This document shows, one piece after another, positions 8,736 to 17,328 of a stretch of DNA of 64,000 bases (its first letter is position 1; every line of letters starts with the position of its first letter). The position numbers were made by a program, and so were the translations under genes. Location: NCBI RefSeq assembly GCF_002155695.1, contig NZ_MUYJ01000001.1:124001-188000 (forward strand), written 5' to 3'. The DNA is from Erythrobacter tepidarius (lineage in GTDB: Bacteria > Pseudomonadota > Alphaproteobacteria > Sphingomonadales > Sphingomonadaceae). The notes beneath the pieces are model-generated. The model did no database searches and was not told where the DNA came from. It saw nothing but the letters and a program-made list of their open reading frames with translations.

Positions 8736-9572
8736 GTCACATACCCATAAACGGGATTTCCAAGATCATTGAGTTCTGATTCAGTGTTTCGCGGAAGGGA
8801 GATGCTGATGGCGCGGTTTGATCTGACTGATTTCGAATGGTCTGTGATCCAGCCTTTGCTGCCGACAAAGGTGCGTGGCGTGAAGCGGGTTGATGACCGG
8901 CGGGTTTTGAACGGGATATTCTGGCGGCTACGCACGGGGGCACCTTGGGCGGACATTCCGTCGCGTCACGGGCCGCACACCACCTGCGTGAACCGCTTCA
9001 ACCGCTGGCGCAAGGCGGGTGTGTCGAAGCGAATATTGGAGGCAGTTTCACAAGCTTATGCGGGCGACATCCAGATGATCGACTCCTCATCGATCCGCGT
9101 CCACCAGCACGCTGCCAACGCCCAAAAAAGATGGCCGATTCCGTTGCATGGGTCGCTCGCGCGGCGGCCTGACGACCAAGGTCCACGCCATGGTCAATGC
9201 CAATGGCTTGCCGATCGGCCTCGTGCTGAGTGAAGGCCAAGCCTGCGACGGGCGCAGCGCGCATCTCATGCTCGACAGCCTGACGCCTGGCTCGGTGCTG
9301 CTCGCCGACCGCGCCTACGATGCCGACAGGCTGCGCGCAGCGATTGCCGACAAGGGCGCTTTCGCCAACATCCCGCCAATGCCCCAGCGCGTCCGCAGAT
9401 CAGACTTCAGCCCAATCCTCTACCGATACCGCAACCTGATCGAGTACGTCTTCAGCAAAATCAAGCATTTCAGGGCAGTGACGACCCGATACGACAAGCA
9501 AGACGACAACTTCCTCGCCTCTGTCCAACTCGCCTCAATCATAATCTGGTTGCGCCATAATGAGTCGGTGAC
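8736..9572 (+). mobile_element. IS5-family insertion sequence, near-intact
   Basis: 837-bp element. The ends GTCACATACCCATAAAC (left) and, on the opposite strand, GTCACCGACTCATTATG (right) form an imperfect inverted repeat with about 12 of the first 18 positions matching. It is flanked by CTAG on both sides and contains a single transposase region read left to right. It sits 17 bases beyond the end of the amidohydrolase gene, so its insertion may have clipped sequence downstream of the catabolic operon. Confidence 0.85.
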
Positions 9573-9576
9573 CTAG
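8808..9576 (+). CDS. IS5-family DDE transposase, read in two frames
   Basis: The first part begins MARFDLTDFEWSVIQPLLP after a good ribosome site (GGAAGGGAG) and runs through WADIPSRHGPHTTCVNRF and IQMIDSSSIRVHQHAANAQK. The second part is in the +1 frame and carries GRSRGGLTTKVHAMVNANG, ADRAYDAD and RNLIEYVFSKIKHFRAVTTRYDK. The switch falls at a run of six A at 9124-9129, so the protein may depend on slippage or one frame may have been lost by indel. The stop codon TAG (9574-9576) lies in the right-hand target duplication, outside the element itself. The ATG at 8802 is an alternative start. Confidence 0.85.
9573..9576. repeat. CTAG target-site duplication, right copy
   Basis: Matches 8732-8735. 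Its last three bases supply the TAG stop codon of the transposase. Confidence 0.75.
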
Positions 9577-9592
9577 CCCTCTTTTGTCGTCT

Positions 9593-10279
9593 TCATTCCC
9601 GGACCAATCCATCAGACCGGGATTGGCTTGGCAACCAGTCCACCAGACCAGCACCACCTGAGATCACTGCCAAGGCCTCGGCCTCGCTGATCACCTCGGC
9701 ATATTTGGCCTGAAGGTCGAACAGGTTGGCCTCGTGCGGCTCCGGGTGCCGGTCGGCGCAGGCCTCGCGGACCACCAGCGGGATGAAGCCGTATTGCATC
9801 GCGTCGAGCGCGCTCGCCCTCACGCAGCCCGAGGTGGAATAGCCGGTGACGAGCAGCGTATCGATGCCCTCGGCGTGGAGCGTTTCGGCAAGGCCGGTCC
9901 CGAAGAAGGCGCTGGGATATTGCTTGGTGAACACCCGGTCGCCCGCTTGCGGCGCCAGATCGGGCGGGAAGGCGCCGAGCGGGGAGCCTTCGACAAATGC
10001 CTTAAGCACCGGCGCCTTGCGGTAGAACACCCCGCCGTCCGATCCATCGGGCTTGTAGCGCACATTGGTGAACACCACCGGCACCCCAGCTGCCCGCGCG
10101 GCTTCGGCCAAGCGGCGATTGCTCTGCTTGGCCGCCTCGGCGCTCGCCATGTAAAGCGGCGAGCCTTCGGTGAGATAGGCCGCCACCACATCGACGATCA
10201 GCAGCGCCGGGCGGGCGCCCGGTTGTAGCCGACCCTCGAACACGCCCGCATAATTGTCGGCTGCCGAGGGGCCGGCCAT
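9593..10279 (-). CDS. isochorismatase-fold cysteine hydrolase (N-carbamoylsarcosine amidase-like)
   Basis: 228 residues. The family hydrolyses amide or carbamoyl C-N bonds through an Asp-Lys-Cys triad. Here the triad is Asp30 (ALLIVDVV), Lys119 (VFTKQYPSAFFGT) and Cys152 (TGYSTSGCVRASALDA), with the Lys-to-Cys spacing normal for the family. It is the last gene of the leftward catabolic operon; its ATG overlaps the CoA-transferase stop by one base. The tail after ISEAEALAVI is longer than usual and ends 17 bases from the IS, so the C-terminus may have been altered. The partner genes fit removal of a carbamoyl or terminal amide after ring opening; the substrate is unknown. Confidence 0.85.
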   Translation of the reverse strand: MAGPSAADNYAGVFEGRLQPGARPALLIVDVVAAYLTEGSPLYMASAEAAKQSNRRLAEAARAAGVPVVFTNVRYKPDGSDGGVFYRKAPVLKAFVEGSPLGAFPPDLAPQAGDRVFTKQYPSAFFGTGLAETLHAEGIDTLLVTGYSTSGCVRASALDAMQYGFIPLVVREACADRHPEPHEANLFDLQAKYAEVISEAEALAVISGGAGLVDWLPSQSRSDGLVRE

Positions 10280-11463
10280 CAGATGATGCCCGCGGCGGCC
10301 AGCCGTGCCAGTTCGGCGGCATCCAGGCCAAGCCGCTCGCCATAAACCTCCGCATTGTCCTGCCCGGGCGTGGCAGGCGCGGGGCGGCGGATGCTCGACG
10401 GCGTCTTCGACAGCTTGGGGAAGGCGTTCTGCATCTTGATCTTGCCCCGGTTCTGCGTTTCGACCTCGATGATCGCCTGCCGCGCCTGGAAATGCGGATC
10501 GGCGAGCATGTCGGGGGCGCGATAGACCCTGCCTGCGGGGATCGAATATTCGATCATCAGCGCATCGACCTCCTCGACGGTCAGCGTCGCGGTCCAGGCG
10601 TTGATCAGCGCGTCAAGCTCTTCTTGGTGGATTCCGCGGGCGATGTGGGTGGCGTAGCGTTCGTCCTTCGCCAGTTCGGGGCGCCCCATCGCCTGACACA
10701 GGCGGGCAAAGATGGCATCGCCATTGGCGCCGATCATGTAGCTGCCGTCCTTGCAGGTATAAACGTTGGAGGGGGCAATGCCCTTGAGCACCGAGCCTGA
10801 CCGCTCGCGGATCACGCCGTTGCGGTCATATTCGGGGATGAGGCCCTCCATCACCTGCAACACCGCCTCGTAGAGCGCGGAGTCCACCACCTGACCCTCG
10901 CCGGTCTTGTCGCGGTGATGGAGCGCGGCGAGCACGCCCATGCAGCCATAGGTCGCGCACAGCGTATCGCCGATAGAAATGCCCATGCGGCTTGGTGGAC
11001 GGTCGGGTTCGCCGACGATGTAGCGCCAGCCGCCCATCGCCTCGCCGATCCCGCCGAAACCGGCGCGGTTGGAATAGGGGCCGTCCTGCCCGTAGCCCGA
11101 CATGCGGGCGATGATAAGACCGGGGTTCTTGGCGTGAAGCTCGGCCGGGCTCATGCCCCAGCGTTCGAGCGTGCCGGGCTTGAAGTTCTCGATCAGCACG
11201 TCGGCCTCGGCGATCAGCCGTTTGGCGAGCGCCTGACCCTCGGGCACGCGCAGGTTGCAGGTGACCGAGCGCTTGTTGCGGGCGATCACTTCCCACTGCA
11301 CCTTTTCCTCGCCCTGGCCCCAGTTGCGCATCGGATCGCCCGCGCCAGGCGGCTCGATCTTGACGACATCTGCGCCCATGTCGCCGAGCAATTGCCCGCA
11401 GAACGGGCCGGCCAGCAGCTGACCCATCTCGACGACCTTGATCCCATCGAGTGCGCCGCTCAT
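10279..11463 (-). CDS. CaiB/BaiF-family (class III) CoA-transferase
   Basis: 394 residues. Class III enzymes move CoA between carboxylic acids through an aspartyl intermediate. The N-terminal LDGIKVVEMGQLLAGPFCGQLLGDMGADVVKIEPP and the GISIGD segment with the predicted nucleophile Asp166 are intact, as is SGYGQDGPYSNRAGF. The start overlaps the hyuB stop (ATGA) and the stop overlaps the next start, so the gene is tightly coupled in the operon. It probably activates the acid released by the upstream hydrolases so that a lyase can cleave it; that role is inference. Confidence 0.93.
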   Translation of the reverse strand: MSGALDGIKVVEMGQLLAGPFCGQLLGDMGADVVKIEPPGAGDPMRNWGQGEEKVQWEVIARNKRSVTCNLRVPEGQALAKRLIAEADVLIENFKPGTLERWGMSPAELHAKNPGLIIARMSGYGQDGPYSNRAGFGGIGEAMGGWRYIVGEPDRPPSRMGISIGDTLCATYGCMGVLAALHHRDKTGEGQVVDSALYEAVLQVMEGLIPEYDRNGVIRERSGSVLKGIAPSNVYTCKDGSYMIGANGDAIFARLCQAMGRPELAKDERYATHIARGIHQEELDALINAWTATLTVEEVDALMIEYSIPAGRVYRAPDMLADPHFQARQAIIEVETQNRGKIKMQNAFPKLSKTPSSIRRPAPATPGQDNAEVYGERLGLDAAELARLAAAGII

Positions 11464-13349
11464 TCCGCAGCCTCCCTCAAGGTCGTCCAGATCGGCTGGA
11501 TGGGGGCGGGAAGGCCGGTTTCGGCGAGGCAATTGGCGCGCAGCGCGTCGATGCCGGGGCCGAAATCGAACAGGGGCAGCTCCCCGCGCGCGGCCGACAT
11601 TTCCGCGCGCAGCGCCTCGGTCGCGGCGGCGTCCACCACGCCCTCGGCATCGGCGACCACGCCATAGGCGCGCGCCCCTTCGGGGGTGACGAGGCCCTGT
11701 CGGATTTCGAGACCTACAAGTTCCGGATCGCGCGCCAGCGGGTCGCCCCAGCCGCCCCCGCCCCAGGTGATGAAGTGGAGCAGATCGCCGGCCTTGACCG
11801 CGACATTCTCGACCTTGTTGCCGATGATTTCTTGCGATCCATCGGCGCGTTCCAACACCTTGCGCGCCCGCGCGCCGGGGCGGCCGCCATTGACGCCCCA
11901 GGGCGGCACGAACCAGCGATCGTCGTGGATCGCGATCTCGCCATCGGCAAGGAAGCGGTAGGTCATGTGGATGCCGTTGCCGCCGCGGTGCAAGCCCGCC
12001 CCGCCGCTGTCGGGCGCGGTCGAATAGCGTTCGATCCTGAGCGGAAAATAGCGTTCGAGGAATTCGTTGGGGACATTGGTGAAGCCTGGCCAGAGCGAGT
12101 GTCCGTCCGGCCCGTCGCCCAGCGGCCGCCCGGGAATGCCGCCAAAGCCGATCTGGAACAGCTGGAACCAGTCGCGCGTCCCGTCCTCGCGGCTGTCCCA
12201 GCCCGAATAGAACAAGTGCGGCGAGGAGGAGAAGCCGGCAGCGTTGAGAAACTCCGGCGTCTTCTGCCCGAGCAGCCCGCCCAGGATATCGAAGATGCGG
12301 CCCAGCGCATGGGTGCGGCCCGACAGCGCAGCGGGAAAGCGCGGCTTGAGCAGCGAGCCTTCCGGAATGCGCACTTCGATCAGATCATAGAACCCGTCAT
12401 TGAACAGGATCTGCGGATCGAACACCATGATCATGTAGATGCCGAAGAACATCTTGAACATGTTTTCGTTGAGGAAGAAATTGATCGAGGCCGCCGACTG
12501 CGGATCGGTGCCATCGAAATCGAGGATCACCTTGTCCCCCTCGCGCCACATGGTGCAGCGGATCTTGTAGGGCCCATAGCCCTTGCCGTCGTCGCAGATG
12601 TAGTCCTCGAAGCTCACCGGCTCTTCGGCCACCGCCATGGCGAGCAGGGCCTTCATCGCGCGGTGGTTGCGCGCCAGCAATTCCTGTGTGGCCGAAACAT
12701 AGACATCATCCCCGAAGCGATCGGCCATTTCGATCACCCGGCGCGCGGCGACGCGGCAGCTGGCGATCAGGGCGTTGAGATCAGCCTGGCACCAGTCGGG
12801 CTTGCGTGTCTGGTGCATCACCAGCTTCATCAGGTCTTCGTTGTATTCGCCCTTTCTCCAGATCTTGACCGGCGGGATGCGCACGCCTTCCTCGAAGATC
12901 GAGGACGCGCCGATCGGCATTGACCCGGGAACCCGTCCGCCAATGTCGCTCTGGTGGCCGAACATCGCGGTATAGGCGATGAGGCGCCCGTCCTTGAACA
13001 CGGGGAGCAGCACCAGCCAGTCGTTCGAATGGCTGATTGCGCCCGCGCAGGAGTAGGGATCGGACAGGAAGATCATGTCCCCGTCCTCGATGGTGCCCTC
13101 GTAGCTTTTGAGGAAGCCGTCGATGAAGCTGCCGAACTGGCCGACGATCATCTTGCCGGCAGGGTCCGAGATCAGCGGGAAGGCGTCGCCCTGTTCGCGG
13201 ATGCCGGGGCTCATCGCGGTGCGCACGAGGGTTGCGTCCATCTCGATGCGCGCGTTCCTCAGCGCGTTCTCGATGATGTCGAGCGTGACCGGGTCGATTG
13301 CGACCGTGTTGAAGGGGGCGGGGTTGGTCTGGATGATGCGAGCCGGCAT
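11460..13349 (-). CDS. hyuB: HyuB-type hydantoinase/oxoprolinase/carboxylase subunit B
   Basis: 629 residues, the full size for the family. HyuB subunits work with HyuA in ATP-dependent opening of cyclic amides (N-methylhydantoinase, 5-oxoprolinase, caprolactamase) or in ketone carboxylation. The N-terminal DPVTLDIIENALRNARIEMD is characteristic, as are GQFGSFIDGFLKSYEG, LILDFDGTDPQSAASINFFLN and a Gly-rich C-terminal FITWGGGGWGDPL. GGGAGG lies 9 bases before the start. It follows hyuA by 5 bases and overlaps the CoA-transferase gene. Sequence alone does not separate hydantoinase from carboxylase activity. Confidence 0.93.
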   Translation of the reverse strand: MPARIIQTNPAPFNTVAIDPVTLDIIENALRNARIEMDATLVRTAMSPGIREQGDAFPLISDPAGKMIVGQFGSFIDGFLKSYEGTIEDGDMIFLSDPYSCAGAISHSNDWLVLLPVFKDGRLIAYTAMFGHQSDIGGRVPGSMPIGASSIFEEGVRIPPVKIWRKGEYNEDLMKLVMHQTRKPDWCQADLNALIASCRVAARRVIEMADRFGDDVYVSATQELLARNHRAMKALLAMAVAEEPVSFEDYICDDGKGYGPYKIRCTMWREGDKVILDFDGTDPQSAASINFFLNENMFKMFFGIYMIMVFDPQILFNDGFYDLIEVRIPEGSLLKPRFPAALSGRTHALGRIFDILGGLLGQKTPEFLNAAGFSSSPHLFYSGWDSREDGTRDWFQLFQIGFGGIPGRPLGDGPDGHSLWPGFTNVPNEFLERYFPLRIERYSTAPDSGGAGLHRGGNGIHMTYRFLADGEIAIHDDRWFVPPWGVNGGRPGARARKVLERADGSQEIIGNKVENVAVKAGDLLHFITWGGGGWGDPLARDPELVGLEIRQGLVTPEGARAYGVVADAEGVVDAAATEALRAEMSAARGELPLFDFGPGIDALRANCLAETGLPAPIQPIWTTLREAAE

Positions 13350-13354
13350 TGGTC

Positions 13355-15412
13355 TTAGCCTCCCGTCTTCAAGGTGATGAGGATATTGCCGACAGCGTCG
13401 ACAGTCGCTCGGCAGTCATGTTCGACCAGCGTGGTCGAATCCATCTCGGTGATGATCGCGGGGCCTTCGATGACGTCGCCCTGCCTGAGCCTAGCACGGT
13501 CATAGATCACGGCTGGGCGTTCCTCGCCGTCGATCCACATCACATGGTCGCGGATCTTGGCAGCGCGGGGATCGCCATCGCCCTTGGGCAGTTCGGCAGC
13601 GGGCAGGGCCGGGGCCTGACCCAGCGCCACCGCGCGCAGGTTCACGATCTCGTGCGGCGTATCCATGTTGAAGGTGAAGAGCCTGCGGTGTTCTTCATCG
13701 AAGCGGGCAAGGATGCCTTCGATCCCGTCCTGTTCGAGGACATGCTGCGTGATGGTCAGCGGCACCTCGAAAGCCTGCCCGGCGTAGCGCACGTCGATCT
13801 CGAACAGCGAGGTGATCTGGTCTTCGGCAATACCGTCGGCGAGCAATTCGCTGCGGGTCTGTGCAGCCATCTCGTCGAGCACTGCGACGAGATCGGCGAT
13901 CGAGGTGTCACGGGCGAGGCGCGAGAAGCTGCGCGCGGTCTCGGTGCGCATCCGGGTGGTGGCGTCGCCCAGCGCACAGAGCACGCCGGGGGAGACGGGC
14001 GAGATCGCGGGCCAGCTGCCCATCAGCCGGGCGACCGCATTGACATGCAGCGGGCCGGCGCCGCCGAAGCCCATCAGCGCAAATTCACGCGGATCGTAGC
14101 CCTGCTGCACCGAGATCATCCGCAGCGCGCCGAACATGTTTTCATTGACGATGTCGATGATCCCGCGCGCGGCTTCCATCAGCGTCACCCCGAGCGCATC
14201 GGCGATGGTCTGCACCGCCTTCTTGGCGCCTTCGCGGTCGAGCTTGAAGCTGCCGCCGAGCAGGTCTTCGGGCAGGTAGCCGAGCACGACGTTGGCATCG
14301 GTCACGGTCGGAAGCTGCCCGCCCTTGTTATAGGCAACCGGCCCCGGCACAGCGCCCGCGCTTTCCGGGCCGACACGCAGCGCCTTGGTCAGTTCGGGCA
14401 CGTGCGCGATCGAACCGCCGCCGGCACCCACGGTCTTCACATCGAGCGCCGAAGCCCGCACCGACAGGTGCCCGACTTCGGTGGTGCGCTGGCGGCGCGG
14501 TTCGAGCCCCTGGATCAGCGCGACGTCGGTGGAGGTGCCGCCGACATCAAGGGTCAGGATGTTCTCGAAGCCGGCATTGCGGGCCACCCACAGCGCGCCT
14601 GTCACCCCGCCGGCAGGGCCGGACATGAGGATGTTGACCGGGTGCTCCTCGGCCTTCTGGCTGCTCATCAACCCGCCATCGGAACGCAGCAGCGAAAGGC
14701 GGCCCTTGAACCCTTCGGCTTCCAGACGGTCGCGCAAGTTGGAGATATATTTCGACACCACCGGGCGCACGGCGGCATTGGCGACGGTTGACAGCGTGCG
14801 CTCGTATTCCTGCATTTCGGGCAGGACTTCGTGGCTGAGCGAAACGGGGATGCCGGGCAGCTCTTCCGCCGCGATTTCGCCGATCCGCGTTTCGTGCGCG
14901 CCGTTGAGATAGGCGTTCATCAGACTGACGGTCAGCGCCTCGATGCCTTCGCCCTTGAGCTTGCGCAGCGCAACGCGCACCGCGTCCTCGTCGAGCGGGG
15001 CGACTTCGCGGCCCTGCGCATCCATCCTGCCCGGCACCTCGACCGTGTGCTCCAGACGCGCGAGGGGCTGGGGCTTGGGCCACACGATCCAGGCTGCAAG
15101 ACCGCCCGGCACGTAGGAGCGCGCGATCTGCATGATGTCGCGGTAGCCTTGGGTTGTGACGAGGCCGACGCGAGCGCCCTTGCCTTCGAGCACCGCGTTG
15201 GTGGCAACCGTGGTGCCGTGCAGGAAATAGGTGATGTCGGCCGCGGTGATGCCGGCCTTTTCGGTGATCGCTTTCACCCCCGCAAGGATGCCTTCGGAAG
15301 AATCATGCGGGGTCGAAGGGGTCTTGTGCCGCCAGAAGGCGCCGCTCGCCTCGTCGAACAGCAAGAGGTCGGTGAAAGTCCCGCCCACATCCACACCCAG
15401 CCTGTATGTCAT
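13355..15412 (-). CDS. hyuA: HyuA-type hydantoinase/oxoprolinase/carboxylase subunit A
   Basis: 685 residues. This is the ATP-binding (ASKHA-fold) subunit paired with HyuB. VDVGGTFTDLLLFDE at residues 7-21 is the phosphate-binding loop, HGTTVATNAVLEGKGARVGLVTT follows, and LDVGGTSTDVALI marks the second nucleotide motif. GPAGGVTGALWVA and GAGGGSIAH are family landmarks. A strong ribosome site (AGAGGAAGAG) precedes the ATG. It lies between the HMG-CoA-lyase-like gene (15 bases away) and hyuB (5 bases away). Confidence 0.94.
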   Translation of the reverse strand: MTYRLGVDVGGTFTDLLLFDEASGAFWRHKTPSTPHDSSEGILAGVKAITEKAGITAADITYFLHGTTVATNAVLEGKGARVGLVTTQGYRDIMQIARSYVPGGLAAWIVWPKPQPLARLEHTVEVPGRMDAQGREVAPLDEDAVRVALRKLKGEGIEALTVSLMNAYLNGAHETRIGEIAAEELPGIPVSLSHEVLPEMQEYERTLSTVANAAVRPVVSKYISNLRDRLEAEGFKGRLSLLRSDGGLMSSQKAEEHPVNILMSGPAGGVTGALWVARNAGFENILTLDVGGTSTDVALIQGLEPRRQRTTEVGHLSVRASALDVKTVGAGGGSIAHVPELTKALRVGPESAGAVPGPVAYNKGGQLPTVTDANVVLGYLPEDLLGGSFKLDREGAKKAVQTIADALGVTLMEAARGIIDIVNENMFGALRMISVQQGYDPREFALMGFGGAGPLHVNAVARLMGSWPAISPVSPGVLCALGDATTRMRTETARSFSRLARDTSIADLVAVLDEMAAQTRSELLADGIAEDQITSLFEIDVRYAGQAFEVPLTITQHVLEQDGIEGILARFDEEHRRLFTFNMDTPHEIVNLRAVALGQAPALPAAELPKGDGDPRAAKIRDHVMWIDGEERPAVIYDRARLRQGDVIEGPAIITEMDSTTLVEHDCRATVDAVGNILITLKTGG

Positions 15413-15427
15413 ACCTCTTCCTCTAGC

Positions 15428-16351
15428 CTATGCTGCGCGCGCGACGGCCGAGGGCAATTCGCGCCCCAGCACACCTGCAAACCACCTGTTAGCGGCAATC
15501 GCCGCGTCGAGATCGATGCCCGTTTCCACCCCTGAACGCGCCATCATGTAGATCAGGTCCTCGGTGGCGATATTGCCCGTCGCGCGCGGGGCGAAGGGAC
15601 AGCCGCCGAGGCCGCCCAATGAGGCGTCGAAAATGCGAACCCCCGCCTTGTAGGCCTCCCACGCGTTGGCGATGCCGGTGCCGCGGGTGTTGTGGAAATG
15701 GGCGCGCATCGGGATCTTGCCTGCGAGCCTTTCGCCCAGCTTGCCGAACAATTCGCCCACTTCCCAAGGCGTGCCGACGCCGATCGTATCGGCAAGCGCG
15801 ATCTCCTCAGGGCTTTCCGCGGCCAGCTCCTCGGCGATGGCGAGCACGGTGTCGTGCTTCACCTCGCCCTCGAAAGGGCAGCCGAAAGCGGCGCTGATGG
15901 TGACCTGCGCGCGGATGCCCTCGGCGCGGGCGAAGCGTAGCATTTCACGGGTTTCGGCGATGCCTTGCGCGATGGTCTGGCCCTGGTTCTTCTGGCCGAA
16001 GGTGTCGCTGGCGACGACCACGCAGCCGACCTGATCGACGCCCCGCTTGCCGCCTTCGCGGGTTGCGAGCGCGCGCAGCACCCCGCGCTTGTTGAGCACG
16101 AGGCCCACGTAGGTGCAGTCCGCCCGGTCCGGCAATCCGGCGATCACGCCTTCCGCATCGGCCATCTGCGGCACGCGCGCCGGGTGGACGAAACTCGCCA
16201 CCTCCAGCCGCCGTGCGCCATAGCCGATCATGCGGGTGATCAGATCGAGCTTCGTCTCGGTCGCAATGATGTCCGGCTCGTTCTGGAGCCCGTCACGCGG
16301 ACCTACTTCCACAAGTGCGATGGGCACCGGTTCGATGTGCGCGGCTGACAT
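15428..16351 (-). CDS. HMG-CoA lyase-like (HMGL family) aldol lyase
   Basis: 307 residues. HMGL-family TIM-barrel enzymes cleave or form C-C bonds next to a CoA thioester or ketoacid. Visible motifs are VEVGPRDGLQNE near residues 14-25, the metal-site HFHNTRGTG and the C-terminal GCPFAPRATGN loop that carries the catalytic cysteine in HMG-CoA lyases. It is the first gene of the leftward operon and is preceded, about 50 bases upstream, by the palindrome shared with the divergent operon. Beside a CoA-transferase it most likely cleaves a 3-hydroxyacyl-CoA product of this pathway, but ordinary leucine catabolism cannot be excluded. Confidence 0.9.
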   Translation of the reverse strand: MSAAHIEPVPIALVEVGPRDGLQNEPDIIATETKLDLITRMIGYGARRLEVASFVHPARVPQMADAEGVIAGLPDRADCTYVGLVLNKRGVLRALATREGGKRGVDQVGCVVVASDTFGQKNQGQTIAQGIAETREMLRFARAEGIRAQVTISAAFGCPFEGEVKHDTVLAIAEELAAESPEEIALADTIGVGTPWEVGELFGKLGERLAGKIPMRAHFHNTRGTGIANAWEAYKAGVRIFDASLGGLGGCPFAPRATGNIATEDLIYMMARSGVETGIDLDAAIAANRWFAGVLGRELPSAVARAA

Positions 16352-16399
16352 CCTGAATCACCTGTGCTTGCGGGGACCGTGCAGGGGTGCATGGCGCAG

Positions 16400-16411
16400 T
16401 TTGTATACAAT
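16400..16411. promoter_or_regulatory. operator palindrome, leftward operon copy
   Basis: TTTGTATACAAT, with the perfect palindrome TTGTATACAA at 16401-16410. It matches the GT-N-AC core typical of GntR/FadR-type operators. An identical 12-mer lies at 17284-17295, before the divergent operon. The regulator gene lies between them. Confidence 0.75.
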
Positions 16412-16467
16412 TGCAATCGTGCTTGGCGTGACGAATTCATTGGAACCGCAAGTTTCGCCTTGCGTCG

Positions 16468-17130
16468 TCATGTGTCCCGTGCATCTGTCGCCGGGCCGAC
16501 TGTCCGGGCGAAGGTGTGGAAAGCCCGCCGCAGATGGCTGCCCATCACCGCGCGGGCCCATTCCGGATCGCCGGCGGCGAAGGCGGCAATCAGTTCGTCG
16601 TGGTCGCGCGCCGACTGGCGCAGGTCCTCAGGCGAATAGGTGCGCGCCGTGCGCAGCACCACCGGAGCCTCGACCAAGCGGGCGAGCATCTGCCCGAGGC
16701 GTGGCGAAGCCGCCGCCGCGATGATGGCGTCATGGAAGGCGCGATTGGCATCAAGGAAGCGCGCGACATCGGGCTCGGGCAGCGCGATCGCGGCCTTGAG
16801 CTCGCGATTCACCGCCTCCATCTCGGCCAACTGACCCGGCGTCATCCGTCGTGCGGCGCGCTCGGCCGCATGGCATTCGAGCATCTGGCGCAGGGTGAAC
16901 ATTTCTTCGATATCGTCGCGGCTCCAGTCGGCGACGAACAGGCGCTTGGTGTCCGAGCGCACCAAGAGCAGCTCGTTCTCCAGCCGCCGCACTGCCTCGC
17001 GCACCGGGGTGCGGCTGACCCCGGTGATCTGCGTCAGCTGGTCTTCGGTCAGCTGCTCTCCGGCTTTCACCTGCCCGCTGAGCAGGTGCGCGCGGATCGC
17101 CGCATAGGCGCGCTCGGAGGCGCGGCTCAT
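16468..17130 (-). CDS. GntR-family (FCD/FadR subfamily) transcriptional regulator
   Basis: 220 residues. The N-terminal winged helix carries SERAYAAIRAHLLSG, AGEQLTEDQL and ITGVSRTPVREAVRRLENE. The C-terminal FCD ligand domain keeps the metal-type histidine/aspartate set (DANRAFHDAI and ARDHDELIAAF). FCD regulators usually sense acids or acyl-CoAs and repress adjacent catabolic genes. The gene stands between the two catabolic operons and matching palindromes flank it, so it is the obvious controller of both. The ATG at 17130 was chosen because the winged-helix domain begins there; no strong ribosome site was seen. Confidence 0.92.
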   Translation of the reverse strand: MSRASERAYAAIRAHLLSGQVKAGEQLTEDQLTQITGVSRTPVREAVRRLENELLLVRSDTKRLFVADWSRDDIEEMFTLRQMLECHAAERAARRMTPGQLAEMEAVNRELKAAIALPEPDVARFLDANRAFHDAIIAAAASPRLGQMLARLVEAPVVLRTARTYSPEDLRQSARDHDELIAAFAAGDPEWARAVMGSHLRRAFHTFARTVGPATDARDT

Positions 17131-17283
17131 TTGCGCATATTCCCGCGGGCCGGGGCGAGGCAGGGGGTGTTCATGGGCTTCCTTGTGCGTGCTTGGTGTG
17201 CGGGCCGCAAGTGCGGTGAGGTGACAAAAACACACTTCACCGTCGCTTCGCGCAACACGTCTGTTTAGGCTTGACGAGAGCGT

Positions 17284-17295
17284 TTTGTATACAAT
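17284..17295. promoter_or_regulatory. operator palindrome, rightward operon copy
   Basis: TTTGTATACAAT, identical to 16400-16411. It lies just downstream of a TTGACG (17271-17276), in the spacer or -10 zone of a likely promoter, 34 bases before the racemase-fold gene. It is also about 155 bases upstream of the regulator's own start, so autoregulation is possible. Confidence 0.75.
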
Positions 17296-17328
17296 AACCA
17301 GCTTGGCGCAAGGCAACAGGGGAGTGCC

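Noticed and set aside
11451-12923. Long plus-strand frame opposite hyuB
   Set aside because: No protein motifs; covered by the well-supported hyuB gene.
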